From Ancylobacter sp. WKF20 (lineage in GTDB: Bacteria > Pseudomonadota > Alphaproteobacteria > Rhizobiales > Xanthobacteraceae): a stretch of DNA of 64,000 nt. Positions 44,359 to 52,473 of this stretch are shown piece after piece. The DNA lies in contig NZ_CP121679.1 in assembly GCF_029760895.1 (NCBI RefSeq), positions 4,446,001 through 4,510,000 of the forward strand. The letters run 5' to 3'. Position 1 is the first letter of the stretch, and every line of letters starts with the position of its first letter. The position numbers and the translations under genes were made by a program. Below the pieces are notes generated by a model. That model did not search any database. It saw only the letters and a program-made list of their open reading frames with translations, and had not been told where the DNA came from.

Positions 44359-44865
44359 TCACGTCTCCGCGAGCGCGCGCACCTGCGCCAGCGTCAGCGG
44401 CAGGGAAGTGCGGCCGTCGAAATAGACGAAACGCAAGGTTTTCCGGCGGGAGGTCATGGCCGCCGGCAGCGGGTCATAGCGGAAGGTTCCCCCGCCCAGA
44501 TGCGGCATGACCGCGCCGACATCGGTGGTCTCGCTGGTCTCGACGCGCAGCAGGCTCACCCGCACGCCCTCCGTCGTCACCGCGTCGAACGGCACGCGGG
44601 CAAGGCGCAGGAAGCTCGTCGGATCGCTCGCGCTGGCGAAGCTTTCGACGAACGCTTTCTCCACCAGATCGAGATCGGGCTCGACATGGACATGGTCGTC
44701 CGCCTCGGGCGGCTCCGGCAGATGCGGCGTCTGCCACTGCGCCGTGCGGCGCGGGCCATGGCCGTGATTATGGCCGGCGCTGTGGGCATGGGCGTGCGAC
44801 TCGGCGTGCGCGTGGGAGCGGCCTCCCGCGCCATGGTCGTGATGATGGTCGTGCCCGCGATGCAT
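44359..44865 (-). CDS. Histidine-rich protein downstream of the guanidine hydrolase gene
   Basis: 168 residues. The first 37 contain 15 histidines in HD/HA/HG repeats (HRGHDHHHDHG, SHAHAESHAHAHS, HNHGHG), a typical Ni/Zn-binding tail. The rest (EPDLDLVEKAFVESFASASDPTSFLRLARV... to VRALAET) is a compact alpha/beta domain I do not recognise. GAGGAG precedes the ATG. It lies after the guanidinase gene on the same strand, with a 120-bp palindromic repeat between. Since guanidinase needs nickel, a nickel-storage or delivery role is attractive, but only context and composition support it. Confidence 0.65.
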   Translation of the reverse strand: MHRGHDHHHDHGAGGRSHAHAESHAHAHSAGHNHGHGPRRTAQWQTPHLPEPPEADDHVHVEPDLDLVEKAFVESFASASDPTSFLRLARVPFDAVTTEGVRVSLLRVETSETTDVGAVMPHLGGGTFRYDPLPAAMTSRRKTLRFVYFDGRTSLPLTLAQVRALAET

Positions 44866-44884
44866 GGCGGTGCTCCTCAAGAGT

Positions 44885-45004
44885 GTCGTCATCCCGGATG
44901 CAGCGCCCATCGGGCGCGGAAATCCGGGATCGCGCGCCGAAAGCGGCGCCCTTTGTCCTGGCCGCGATCCCGGATCGGCCCGGTGGGCCGTCCGGGATGA
45001 CGAC
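44885..45004. repeat. Extragenic palindromic repeat, type A
   Basis: Starts GTCGTCATCCCGGA and ends TCCGGGATGACGAC, with internal inverted AATCCGGGATCG / CGATCCCGGATCGG arms. About 120 bp, no ORF of its own. The same element recurs at 49555, 51058 and 55966. Related in form to alphaproteobacterial RIME/RPE elements; here it separates the guanidinase and His-rich genes. Confidence 0.8.
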
Positions 45005-45013
45005 AATGGCGCT

Positions 45014-46234
45014 CTAGAAACTCACCGGCTTGTCGATGATGTGCTTGTGGCTGCCGAGCTTGCCATGGGCGAGCATGGAGCCGAGCGCTTCCACCACCAC
45101 GCGGGTGCCGAACAGGGCGGTGATGTCCGAGGTGTCGTAGGGCGGGGACACTTCCACCACTTCAAGGCCGCACAGCCCCTCGGCGGCGACCAGGCCAAGA
45201 ATCTTCAGCGCCTCGCGCGGCAGGAAGCCGCCCGGCTCCGGCCAGCCGGTGCCCGGCACGAAGCCGCAGTCGATGCTGTCCACGTCGAAGGAGATATAGA
45301 CCGCGTCGGCGTCCTTCCAAGCGAGTTCGAGGGCGATCTCGGCCGCCTTCTCAAGACCTATCTTCTCGATGTCGTCGATAGTCAGCACGTTGGTGCCGCG
45401 CTTGCGGGCCTCCTGCACGCCGTAGCGCGGAACCTGCCAGCCGCCAATGCCGAGCTGGACCAGGTTCTTCGGCGAGACGTTGGGCAGGTTCGTCGCCCAG
45501 TACCAGGGCGTGGTGTGCATGCGCTCATCGAGATCCTTTTCCTGGATGTCGATGTGGCGGTCGAAATGGATGATGCCGATGCGCTTGGAGGTGCATTCGG
45601 CGATGCCGCGCACGCAGGGGAAGCCGATCGAATGGTCGCCGCCGAGCATGATCGGCAGCGCGCCCGACGAGAAGACGTGGCTGACGCCCTTGGAGATCTG
45701 GTCGAAGCTCTTTTCCAGATTCGCCGGAATGGTGAACACGTCGCCGACATCGCACAGCGTCATCTGCTCGCGCAGGTCGACGCCGAGTTCGTAATTATAG
45801 GGCGTGTAGAGCGCGGAGATGCGGCGGATGCCCTGCGGCCCGAAGCGCGTGCCCGGCCGGTAGGTGGTGCCTGAATCGAAGGGAATGCCCATGACGGCGG
45901 CGTCGTATTTGCCGACATCGCGGACATTCTCGACGTAAGGGGCCTTCATGAAGGTGTTGATGCCGGCGAAATGCGGCAGCTCGCCGCGCGCGAAGGTCGG
46001 GATCGACTTGTCGTTGATCGATTCCGCGCCGGGCAGGCCCATGTCGAGGGCCCATTGCTGCTCGCGGCGCCAGCCATCCTCGGAGAGCTTCTCCTCGGAT
46101 TCCAGCGCCTTCCAGCCCTGCGTTCCCTTGATCTCGAAATTGGGGTGGTGGCGGCGGGCGCGGTCCGGCGTGCCGGCAAGGCCGGCGATGCGGTGGGCGC
46201 GGGTGGGATGGGCGCGGCTGGAATGGGAACGCAT
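45014..46234 (-). CDS. gdmH: Nickel-dependent guanidine hydrolase (ureohydrolase superfamily)
   Basis: 406 residues of the arginase/agmatinase fold with an N-terminal extension of about 85 residues (to HFAGINTFMKAPYVEN). Metal ligands are H201 (GGDHSIG), D225/H227/D229 (HFDRHIDIQ) and D317/D319 (FDVDSIDCGF). Agmatinases have DAHTD; the DRHIDIQ form and GWPEPGGFLPREA are marks of the guanidinase group shown in cyanobacteria to split guanidine to urea and ammonia with Ni. A guanidine-I riboswitch in the leader supports this over agmatinase. AAGGAGAG precedes ATG 46234. Cytoplasmic. Confidence 0.88.
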   Translation of the reverse strand: MRSHSSRAHPTRAHRIAGLAGTPDRARRHHPNFEIKGTQGWKALESEEKLSEDGWRREQQWALDMGLPGAESINDKSIPTFARGELPHFAGINTFMKAPYVENVRDVGKYDAAVMGIPFDSGTTYRPGTRFGPQGIRRISALYTPYNYELGVDLREQMTLCDVGDVFTIPANLEKSFDQISKGVSHVFSSGALPIMLGGDHSIGFPCVRGIAECTSKRIGIIHFDRHIDIQEKDLDERMHTTPWYWATNLPNVSPKNLVQLGIGGWQVPRYGVQEARKRGTNVLTIDDIEKIGLEKAAEIALELAWKDADAVYISFDVDSIDCGFVPGTGWPEPGGFLPREALKILGLVAAEGLCGLEVVEVSPPYDTSDITALFGTRVVVEALGSMLAHGKLGSHKHIIDKPVSF

Positions 46235-46268
46235 CCGGCGTCTCTCCTTGCGATCAGTCCTTCGGCAC

Positions 46269-46341
46269 GACCGCACCCTGTGGCGGCGCGGTCCATTCTG
46301 CGAGGAAGTCTCGGAGGAGGCCTGAACTGCGAAAGGCCTCC
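46269..46341 (-). promoter_or_regulatory. Hairpins between riboswitch aptamer and gdmH start
   Basis: Two inverted repeats follow the aptamer: GGAGGCCT/AGGCCTCC (46334-46341 with 46316-46323, perfect 8-bp stem, 10-base loop) and GACCGC/GCGGTC (46288-46293 with 46269-46274). No T-run follows either, so control by transcript folding near the ribosome site or by Rho is more likely than a classical intrinsic terminator. Confidence 0.5.
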
Positions 46342-46361
46342 GCCGCGATCCCGTCGCGCGA

Positions 46362-46490
46362 GCCTCCCGGGCTTTTGTCCCGCCGTGGACCCGGCGCATG
46401 TGGTGGGACGCATCCCGCCGCCGGGCTGTCCCTCTCGGACCAGCCGCGCCAAAGATGCATGATCTTGCGGCGCCGGAACCCTAGGGACAT
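46362..46490 (-). ncRNA. Guanidine-I (ykkC) riboswitch aptamer
   Basis: Read on the minus strand, the leader contains, in order, CCCTAGGGTTCCGG (46486-46473), GGTCCGAGAG (46441-46432) and GGGACAAAAGCCCGGGAG (46381-46364). These are the three most conserved blocks of the guanidine-I riboswitch (CUAGGGUUCCG, GGUCCGAGAG, and GGGA-AAAAGCCCGGGAGA-type end) with the usual spacing and a variable stem between. It ends about 130 bases before the guanidinase ATG, so guanidine should switch that gene on. Confidence 0.93.
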
Positions 46491-46563
46491 TTTTCAGGAT
46501 AGAGGGGCTCCCGGCGGACCGGAAGCCCGGATTCTGGTCAGCGACCGCTGAAAGTTTCGGCGC

Positions 46564-47181
46564 TCAGATCACGCCGGTCAGCAGGCCGACGCCAATCAGC
46601 GCGACGCCCGCGCCGAGCGCCTGGGTGAGGCGCGGCGCGCGGGCCGAGCCGATCAGCGTGCCGAGGCCGATGCCGGCCATGTGCAGGAGAGCCGTGGCCA
46701 GCATGAAGCCGGCGGCATAGGCGAGGCTAGATGCATCCGCCGGCATTTCCGCGCCATGGGCGTGGCCGTGGAAGATGGCGAACACGCCGACCACCGCCAT
46801 GGCGGCGCCGAGCGGCCAGTTCTTCCAGCCGAGCGCTACCGCCCCGCCGAGCACGACGATGGAGAGGGTGATGCCGAGCTCGACGAAGGGCACGTCGATG
46901 CCCGCCATGCCGAGGAAGCCGCCCAGCGCCATCAGCGCGACGAAGGTGGCCGGTACCGCCCAGATCGCGCGCCCGCCGAGCTGCGCGGCGAAGATGCCGA
47001 CGGCGACCATGGCGAGCACATGGTCGAGCCCGCCGACCGGGTGCATGAAGCCGTGCACCAGCCCGTCGGCCTCGCCATGGCCGGTGTGGGCGAAGGCGAG
47101 CGAGGGGACGAGGGCGAGCGCGCCGGCAAACGTGGCGCGGACCAGAGCGAGCCGGGAGAATTTCGGGGCGAGGTTGGACAT
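46564..47181 (-). CDS. hupE: HupE/UreJ-family nickel permease
   Basis: 205 residues. A cleaved signal peptide (to LAFAHTGHG) precedes six membrane segments. The family metal motif HPVGGLDHVLAMVAVG (residues near 48-63) and a second FHGHAHGAEMP are present. HupE/UreJ proteins bring Ni into the cell for hydrogenase or urease; here no such genes are visible, but the Ni-dependent guanidinase follows on the same strand. The gene lies upstream of the riboswitch, so it is either expressed separately or reads through into it. ATG 47181 has AGGGAAC upstream. Confidence 0.85.
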   Translation of the reverse strand: MSNLAPKFSRLALVRATFAGALALVPSLAFAHTGHGEADGLVHGFMHPVGGLDHVLAMVAVGIFAAQLGGRAIWAVPATFVALMALGGFLGMAGIDVPFVELGITLSIVVLGGAVALGWKNWPLGAAMAVVGVFAIFHGHAHGAEMPADASSLAYAAGFMLATALLHMAGIGLGTLIGSARAPRLTQALGAGVALIGVGLLTGVI

Positions 47182-47355
47182 GACGTTCCCTGTTGCAAGG
47201 GCAGGCCGCCTTCGGGTCATCCCGGTGCGTACGTCTGCAAAGGCCGAATGAACACGCGGCAGGTTACGCGGTCGCGGCGCGCGTTCAACCCGCCGCGACC
47301 TGTCCTGCCGCCTTGTCCCATACAAGCTTCGTGCCGTGTGGGTGGTCCGGGCTAC

Positions 47356-48033
47356 CTACTTCGTGCCGAAGATGCGGTCGCCGGCATCGCCGATGCCCGG
47401 CACGATATAGCCGTGGTCGTTGAGGTGGCTGTCCACGGCGGCGGTGTAGACGGTAACGTCCGGGTGCGCGTCGTGCAGCGTCTTCAGGCCCTCGGGCGCG
47501 GCGATCAGGCAGACGAACTTGATCGACTGGCAGCCCGCCGCCTTCACCTCGGATACCGCCGCCGCCGCCGAATTGCCGGTCGCCAGCATCGGGTCGAGCA
47601 CGATGGCGGTGCGCTCGGAAATGTCGCGCGGGAGCTTGAGATAATACTCGACCGCCGCCAGCGAGACCGGGTCGCGGTAGAGCCCGACATGGCCGACGCG
47701 CGCCGCCGGCAGGATTTCCAGCATCCCTTCGAGAATGCCGCCGCCGGCGCGCAGCACCGAGACGAGGCAGAGCTTCTTGCCCGCCACCACCGGCGCCATC
47801 ATCGTTTCCAGCGGGGTCTCGATCTCCACCAGCTCCAGCGGCATGTCGCGCGTCACCTCATAGGCGAGCAGCATGCTGATCTCCCGCAGCAGCAGGCGGA
47901 ACTCGTTCGCCGGCGTGCGCGAGCGGCGCATCAGGGTGAGCTTGTGCTGGATGAGCGGGTGATCGACCACCACGGTGGTCGGCGGCAGCTCGCGGGTGGC
48001 GGAGGAGGGCGTAACCGGTGTGGGCGCGTTCAT
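47356..48033 (-). CDS. upp: Uracil phosphoribosyltransferase
   Basis: 225 residues. The PRPP-binding loop [16 protein letters not shown] and the uracil-binding C-terminus [16 protein letters not shown] are intact; the [13 protein letters not shown] stretch matches UPRTs. It makes UMP from uracil and PRPP. In yeast, UPRT (URC6) with URC1 and URC4 is required for the URC route of uracil breakdown; the divergent genes here are URC1 and URC4 homologues, so this enzyme likely works in catabolism as well as salvage. The 232-bp divergent spacer to URC1 must hold both promoters. Confidence 0.92.
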   Translation of the reverse strand: MNAPTPVTPSSATRELPPTTVVVDHPLIQHKLTLMRRSRTPANEFRLLLREISMLLAYEVTRDMPLELVEIETPLETMMAPVVAGKKLCLVSVLRAGGGILEGMLEILPAARVGHVGLYRDPVSLAAVEYYLKLPRDISERTAIVLDPMLATGNSAAAAVSEVKAAGCQSIKFVCLIAAPEGLKTLHDAHPDVTVYTAAVDSHLNDHGYIVPGIGDAGDRIFGTK

Positions 48034-48265
48034 GGGCGGCGAACTCGTGTGCAAGGGGCGTGGCGGGTTCGGCGGACGCCGACAGGCCAGCCGCCAGCTT
48101 CCCACAGCGTAGCGGAAAGCGCGACGGTCGATACAAGAATCGGACCAGTTCGTCTGAAATTTTTTGCGCCGACCCCCATCACCCCCTTGCGGAGCGGCGC
48201 GAATGGCGCTCACATTCAGTGCTTCCCGAGAGCCGGCGCCCGGCCGGACGAGAAGCGAGCTGCCC

Positions 48266-49534
48266 ATGTCCGTCAATGCCAATGCAGGCGGTCGTCCCCG
48301 CAACCACATCGTTCTCACCTCGCATGGCGCGCCCACCGGCGTTGCCGCCGGCGGCCCCGTCCTGAACTGGGGCGCCCCGACGCCGGCCGAGCGCGGTCCC
48401 GTCGTCGCCACCCTCACCGATCCCAAGCACCGCAACGCCATCGGCGCCCATGCCGGCGGCTATTCGGTGTACCGTGCGCTGGCCATTGCGGCGGGCGCGC
48501 TGCCGGCGGATTTCCGCGCCGACCTGACAAACACCGCGCCGTCCGACGCCATCGGCCCGCACCCGCAATGGGGCGATGCCGGCAAGATCGTCTCGCTCGA
48601 TCCGTGGGGGCACCTCACCGGCGAAGTCTTTGGCGCCGAGCTGACGGCGGGCATGGATGTGCGCCCGAGCATCGCCATCACCCGCGCGCATATCGACATG
48701 CCGGAAATCCGCGACGCGCTGCGCGCCGGCCGTCTGCAGGTCGATGGCGACATTATCGGGCCGAAGGGCGATGTGCGCGTCACCAAGGCGGCGATCGAGC
48801 CGGTCTGGTATCTGCCGGGCATCGCCGAGCGTTTCGGCGTCGCGGAGGGCGCGCTGCGCCGCGCTTTGTTCGAGCACACGGGCGGCATGTTCCCGGAACT
48901 GGTCACGCGCGGCGACCTCAAGGTGTTCCTGCCGCCTATCGGCGGCATGACGCTCTATATGTTCGGCGAGCCCTCGCGCATCGGCGACGGCGTCACTCCG
49001 CTCGCCTGCCGCGTGCATGACGAGTGCAACGGCTCGGACGTGTTCTCCTCCGACATCTGCACCTGCCGGCCCTATCTCGCCCATGGCATCGAGATGTGCG
49101 TGGAGATGGCGCAGAAGGGCGGCGTCGGCCTCGTGGTCTATAACCGCAAGGAAGGCCGGGCGCTCGGCGAGGTGACGAAGTTCCTCGTCTACAATGCCCG
49201 CAAGCGGCAGGAGGGCGGCGACCTGCCCGACACCTATTTCAAGCGCACCGAATGCGTCGCCGGCGTGCAGGACATGCGCTTCCAGGAACTGATGCCGGAC
49301 GTGTTCCACTGGCTCGGCATCACCCGCATCGACCGCTTCGCCTCGATGAGCGACATGAAGTTCAACGCCCTGCAGCGCGCGGGCATCGAGGTGATCGAGC
49401 GCGTGCCGATCCCCGCCGAGCTGATCCCGCCCGATGCCCGCGTCGAGATGGAGGCCAAGGTCTCCGCCGGCTATTACGGCGTCGGCTTCGAGAGCCAGTA
49501 CGACGCCACGCAGGGCCGGGCGCTGGAGGAGTGA
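48266..49534 (+). CDS. GTP cyclohydrolase II-like protein of uracil catabolism (URC1 family)
   Basis: 422 residues. The C-terminal half is a GTP-cyclohydrolase II fold: zinc ligands in [20 protein letters not shown] (Cys-x10-Cys-x-Cys) and the [18 protein letters not shown] catalytic stretch (RibA: EGRGIGL-NK). The N-terminal ~170 residues ([30 protein letters not shown]) are specific to the URC1 type and absent from RibA. In the yeast URC pathway this protein acts on the UPRT product, giving ribosylurea-type intermediates. It is followed by URC4 (DUF1688) after a repeat, so a riboflavin role is unlikely. Confidence 0.85.
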   Translation: MSVNANAGGRPRNHIVLTSHGAPTGVAAGGPVLNWGAPTPAERGPVVATLTDPKHRNAIGAHAGGYSVYRALAIAAGALPADFRADLTNTAPSDAIGPHPQWGDAGKIVSLDPWGHLTGEVFGAELTAGMDVRPSIAITRAHIDMPEIRDALRAGRLQVDGDIIGPKGDVRVTKAAIEPVWYLPGIAERFGVAEGALRRALFEHTGGMFPELVTRGDLKVFLPPIGGMTLYMFGEPSRIGDGVTPLACRVHDECNGSDVFSSDICTCRPYLAHGIEMCVEMAQKGGVGLVVYNRKEGRALGEVTKFLVYNARKRQEGGDLPDTYFKRTECVAGVQDMRFQELMPDVFHWLGITRIDRFASMSDMKFNALQRAGIEVIERVPIPAELIPPDARVEMEAKVSAGYYGVGFESQYDATQGRALEE

Positions 49535-49554
49535 GGGGCTGGCTTCCCGCGGCT

Positions 49555-49647
49555 CGTCATCCCGGACATGGCGCAGCCATGAGCCGGGATCGCTCCCGAG
49601 CTTTCCTGCGATCCCGGATCGGGCCGCTGGCCCGTCCGGGATGACGG
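49555..49647. repeat. Extragenic palindromic repeat, type A
   Basis: CGTCATCCCGGAC at the left and GTCCGGGATGACG at the right, with inner GAGCCGGGATCGC / GCGATCCCGGATCG. About 93 bp, between the URC1 and URC4 genes. A fragment of the second repeat type (CTTGACCCGGGGATCC) follows at about 49689-49722. Confidence 0.8.
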
Positions 49648-49800
49648 TTTCTTTCCCACCTGCGCGTCGCCGCTGATCGCGTGTTTCCCTCATCCCCAGG
49701 CTTGACCCGGGGATCCATGGCCGGGAGCGCCCGGTCGTTTCGTCCCCTGGATGGCCGGGTCCCGCTCGCCCATGAGGGATTGCCAGAAGAGACTGACAGC

Positions 49801-51030
49801 ATGACCCCGCCCGAACTTCTCGCCCTGCGCTCCCCGGCCGCCGTGCGGGCGCGCTGCCATAGCGTGCTCGACCATGTGCTGGCCGGGCACTCGCCGCATT
49901 TCACCGTCGACGAGGGCGCGCTCGCGGAGGTCGCGGACTATGTGGCCGAGGTGACGCGCGCGGATTATCCGACGCTCGACATCCCCTATCACAGCCGCTG
50001 GCGGCATTTCGCGGCGGGCGGGGTCGACCGCTGGGCGGCGCTGGAGGCGGAGCTGGGCGCCATTGAGCCGGCCGAGCGCGCCCGCATCATGATCGACCTC
50101 GCCATGGTCAGCGTGCTGCTCGACGCCGGCGCCGGGGATGCCTGGCGCTACCGCGAGGCGGAGACCGGGCTCACCGTCACGCGCTCGGAAGGGCTGGCGG
50201 TGGCGAGCCTGCGCATGTTCGAGGCGGGCGGCTTTTCCTCCGATCCCGCGCAGAAGCTGCGGGTCGACGCGCCCGCTCTCATCGCGCTCGCTGCCGGCAC
50301 GCTCGGCGTCTATTTCCAAGTGACGGCCGACAACCCGCTGGTGGGGCTGGAAGGGCGCGCCTTGCTGCTGAACCGGCTTGGCCGGGCGCTGGCGGCGCGG
50401 CCGGACCTGTTCCGCGACGGCGCGCTGCGGCCCGGCGGGCTTTATGACGCGCTGGCGCCCACCGCCAAGGTCGGCCGGCTGCCCGCCGCCGCCATCCTCG
50501 AAGCGCTGCTCGACGCCTTTTCGGTGATCTGGCCGGCCGGGCTTGAGGTGGACGGGCTGGCGCTCGGCGATGTCGGCCGGCACACGGCGATCACCGTGCC
50601 CGACCGTTCAGTCGGGCTGGTGCCGTTCCACAAGCTCTCGCAATGGCTGACCTATTCGCTCTTGGAGCCGTTCGAGGCGGCGGGCCTCGCCATCACCGAT
50701 CTCGACGCGCTGACCGGCCTGCCGGAATACCGCAATGGCGGGCTGCTGGTCGATCTCGGCGCCATCGTGCCGCGCCATCCCGTCGACCCCGCGCAGAAGC
50801 ACGCGGTCTCCTCCGAGATGATCGTGGAGTGGCGGGCGCTCACTGTGGCGCTGCTCGACCGGCTGGCTGACCCGGTGCGCGAGCGGCTGGGGCTGGAGGC
50901 GGCGGATTTCCCACTCGCCAAGATGCTGCAGGGCGGCACCTGGACAGCGGGGCGCCGCATCGCCGCGACGCGCCGCCCCCCGGCCGGCCCGCCGCCCATC
51001 GCGATTGATGCGGACGGGACGGTGTTCTAA
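49801..51030 (+). CDS. URC4/urg3 family protein (DUF1688)
   Basis: 409 residues, mostly alpha-helical, cytoplasmic, no signal. The DUF1688 pattern is clear (YHSRWRHFAAGGVDRW, LRMFEAGGFSSDP, LTYSLLEPFEAAG, LDALTGLPEYRNGGLLVD). The fungal member, URC4/urg3, is essential for uracil degradation through UMP, but its chemistry is not settled. ATG 49801 has GAAGAGA upstream; the longer open frame from 49681 runs through a repeat and is not used. It completes a bacterial URC set with upp and the URC1 homologue. Confidence 0.88.
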   Translation: MTPPELLALRSPAAVRARCHSVLDHVLAGHSPHFTVDEGALAEVADYVAEVTRADYPTLDIPYHSRWRHFAAGGVDRWAALEAELGAIEPAERARIMIDLAMVSVLLDAGAGDAWRYREAETGLTVTRSEGLAVASLRMFEAGGFSSDPAQKLRVDAPALIALAAGTLGVYFQVTADNPLVGLEGRALLLNRLGRALAARPDLFRDGALRPGGLYDALAPTAKVGRLPAAAILEALLDAFSVIWPAGLEVDGLALGDVGRHTAITVPDRSVGLVPFHKLSQWLTYSLLEPFEAAGLAITDLDALTGLPEYRNGGLLVDLGAIVPRHPVDPAQKHAVSSEMIVEWRALTVALLDRLADPVRERLGLEAADFPLAKMLQGGTWTAGRRIAATRRPPAGPPPIAIDADGTVF

Positions 51031-51057
51031 ATCCCGGTCTCGCGCTGATAAGCGAAG

Positions 51058-51147
51058 CGTCATCCCGGACGGCCAACGGCCGATCCGGGATCGCGCGCAA
51101 GGTGGTTGGCGATCCCGGCTCTGCGCTGCGCTTCGGCCGGGATGACG
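51058..51147. repeat. Extragenic palindromic repeat, type A
   Basis: CGTCATCCCGGACGG to CCGGGATGACGG, with inner CGATCCGGGATCG / GCGATCCCGG. About 90 bp, between the convergent URC4 and tctC genes, where it could act as a terminator hairpin. Confidence 0.78.
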
Positions 51148-51166
51148 GCCTTGGTTCAACCGCCCC

Positions 51167-52138
51167 TCAGTCGATCTGCGCGCCCGACGCCTTCACGATC
51201 GGTGCCCATTTGGCGATTTCCTTCTTCACATGCTCGCCGAGCTGCTCGGGCGTGGAGCCAACCGGCTTGGCGCTGAAATCGGCGAGGCGCGCCTGCACCT
51301 TCGGGTCGGCCAGCGCCTTGTTGGCGGCGGCGTTCAGCGTGGCGATCACCTCCGGCGGCGTGCCGGCGGGGGCGAAGAGGGCGTTCCACGTATAGGTCTC
51401 ATAGCCCGGCACCGCCTCGGCGATGGTCGGCACGTCCGGGAAGGACGAGGCCTTCTCCGTCGTCGTCACGCCCAGGGCGCGCAGCTTGCCGCTCTTGATG
51501 TGCGAGGAGGAGGAGGGGAGGTTGTCGAACATGATCGGCACCTGGCCGGAGAGCACGTCGACCAGCGCCGGGCCGGCGCCCTGATAGGGGATGTGCTGCA
51601 TGTCGACGCCGGCCATGCTCTTGAACAGCTCGCCCGACAGGTGCAGCGGCGTGCCATTGCCCGAGGAGGCGTAGCTGTACTTGCCCGGCTCCTTCTTGAG
51701 CAGGACGATGAGTTCTTCCGTCGTCTTGGCCGGGAAGTTCGGATTCACCACCAGCACGTTCGGCACCACGGCGAGCAGCGAGATCGGGGCGAAGCTCGTT
51801 ACCGGGTCATAGGGCATCTTCTTGTAGATGGCCGGGTTCAGCGCATGGGTGGCGACCGTGCCCATGAGGATGGTGTAGCCATCGGGCGCGGCCTTGGCGA
51901 CCTGCGCGGCGCCGAGATTGCCGCCCGCACCGCCCTTGTTCTCGACGACCACGGTTTGGCCGAGCTCGGCGCTCATGCGCTCGGCGATGAGGCGGCCGAC
52001 AAGGTCGGTCGAGCCGCCCGCGGCGAAGGGCACGACGAGCGTGACGGGCCGGGTGGGGAAGGTCTGCGCGGTCGCGGGGCCGAGCGCGAGGAGGCCGGCA
52101 AGAGCGGTGGCCGCGGCGGCGGCGAGGGTGCGGATCAT
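51167..52138 (-). CDS. Orphan TctC/Bug-family periplasmic binding protein
   Basis: 323 residues. A signal peptide (cleavage near TAQTFPT) precedes the Bug signatures PVTLVVPFAAGGSTDLVGR and VENKGGAGGNLG, ending with TPEQLGEHVKKEIAKWAP. TTT binding proteins carry carboxylates or small amides; no TctA/TctB is encoded here, so it would use a TTT membrane pair elsewhere (for instance 23.2-25.3 kb) or act as a sensor ligand-binder. GGGAGA lies upstream of ATG 52138. Convergent with the URC4 gene. Confidence 0.85.
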   Translation of the reverse strand: MIRTLAAAAATALAGLLALGPATAQTFPTRPVTLVVPFAAGGSTDLVGRLIAERMSAELGQTVVVENKGGAGGNLGAAQVAKAAPDGYTILMGTVATHALNPAIYKKMPYDPVTSFAPISLLAVVPNVLVVNPNFPAKTTEELIVLLKKEPGKYSYASSGNGTPLHLSGELFKSMAGVDMQHIPYQGAGPALVDVLSGQVPIMFDNLPSSSSHIKSGKLRALGVTTTEKASSFPDVPTIAEAVPGYETYTWNALFAPAGTPPEVIATLNAAANKALADPKVQARLADFSAKPVGSTPEQLGEHVKKEIAKWAPIVKASGAQID

Positions 52139-52473
52139 GGGCGTGTCTCCCTTCATGACGAGGATTGTCGGCGGCGAGCCGGGCGCGCATCTTGATGTGG
52201 CGTTGACGTAAGGGTGCGCCATTTGCCCCGCTCGCTCAATGCCGGGGCCGTCCGACAAAAGGCTAGGGCGGATTGGATACGATTCAATGCCGACTTGTAT
52301 CCCGTTTAGGCACTGGCAGAATGCTCTGCCCAATTGCTGGGCGACGCGGGCGGTGCCTTTCCGTTTGAAGATGGCTCGCGCCGCGACTTCCCGTGCCCGC
52401 GCCCGCCGGGCGTGCGTTGGCACACGGCTTGCGAGACGGGTGGCCTCATGATCGCGGAGGGCGTGTCGAGGGC
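52139..52473. other. Divergent promoter region (orphan tctC / polyamine-type ABC operon)
   Basis: 335 bases without a gene. GGATAC (52275-52280) and GTATCC (52297-52302) form a 6-base inverted repeat, the only operator-like structure I see. An upstream extension of the ABC ATPase frame (from 52393) exists but is Arg/Gly-rich and not used. Confidence 0.4.

Noticed and set aside
45014..46234. Assignment of the ureohydrolase as agmatinase or arginase
   Set aside because: The metal site is DRHIDIQ and not DAHTD, the N-terminal extension is long, and a guanidine-I riboswitch lies in its leader.
46681..49020. 779-residue plus-strand open frame across hupE, upp and the URC1 gene
   Set aside because: Runs against hupE and upp and out of frame through the URC1 gene; no domain.
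48266..49534. Assignment of the URC1-type protein as riboflavin RibA
   Set aside because: It has an extra 170-residue N-terminal part and sits with upp and DUF1688; no other rib genes are near.
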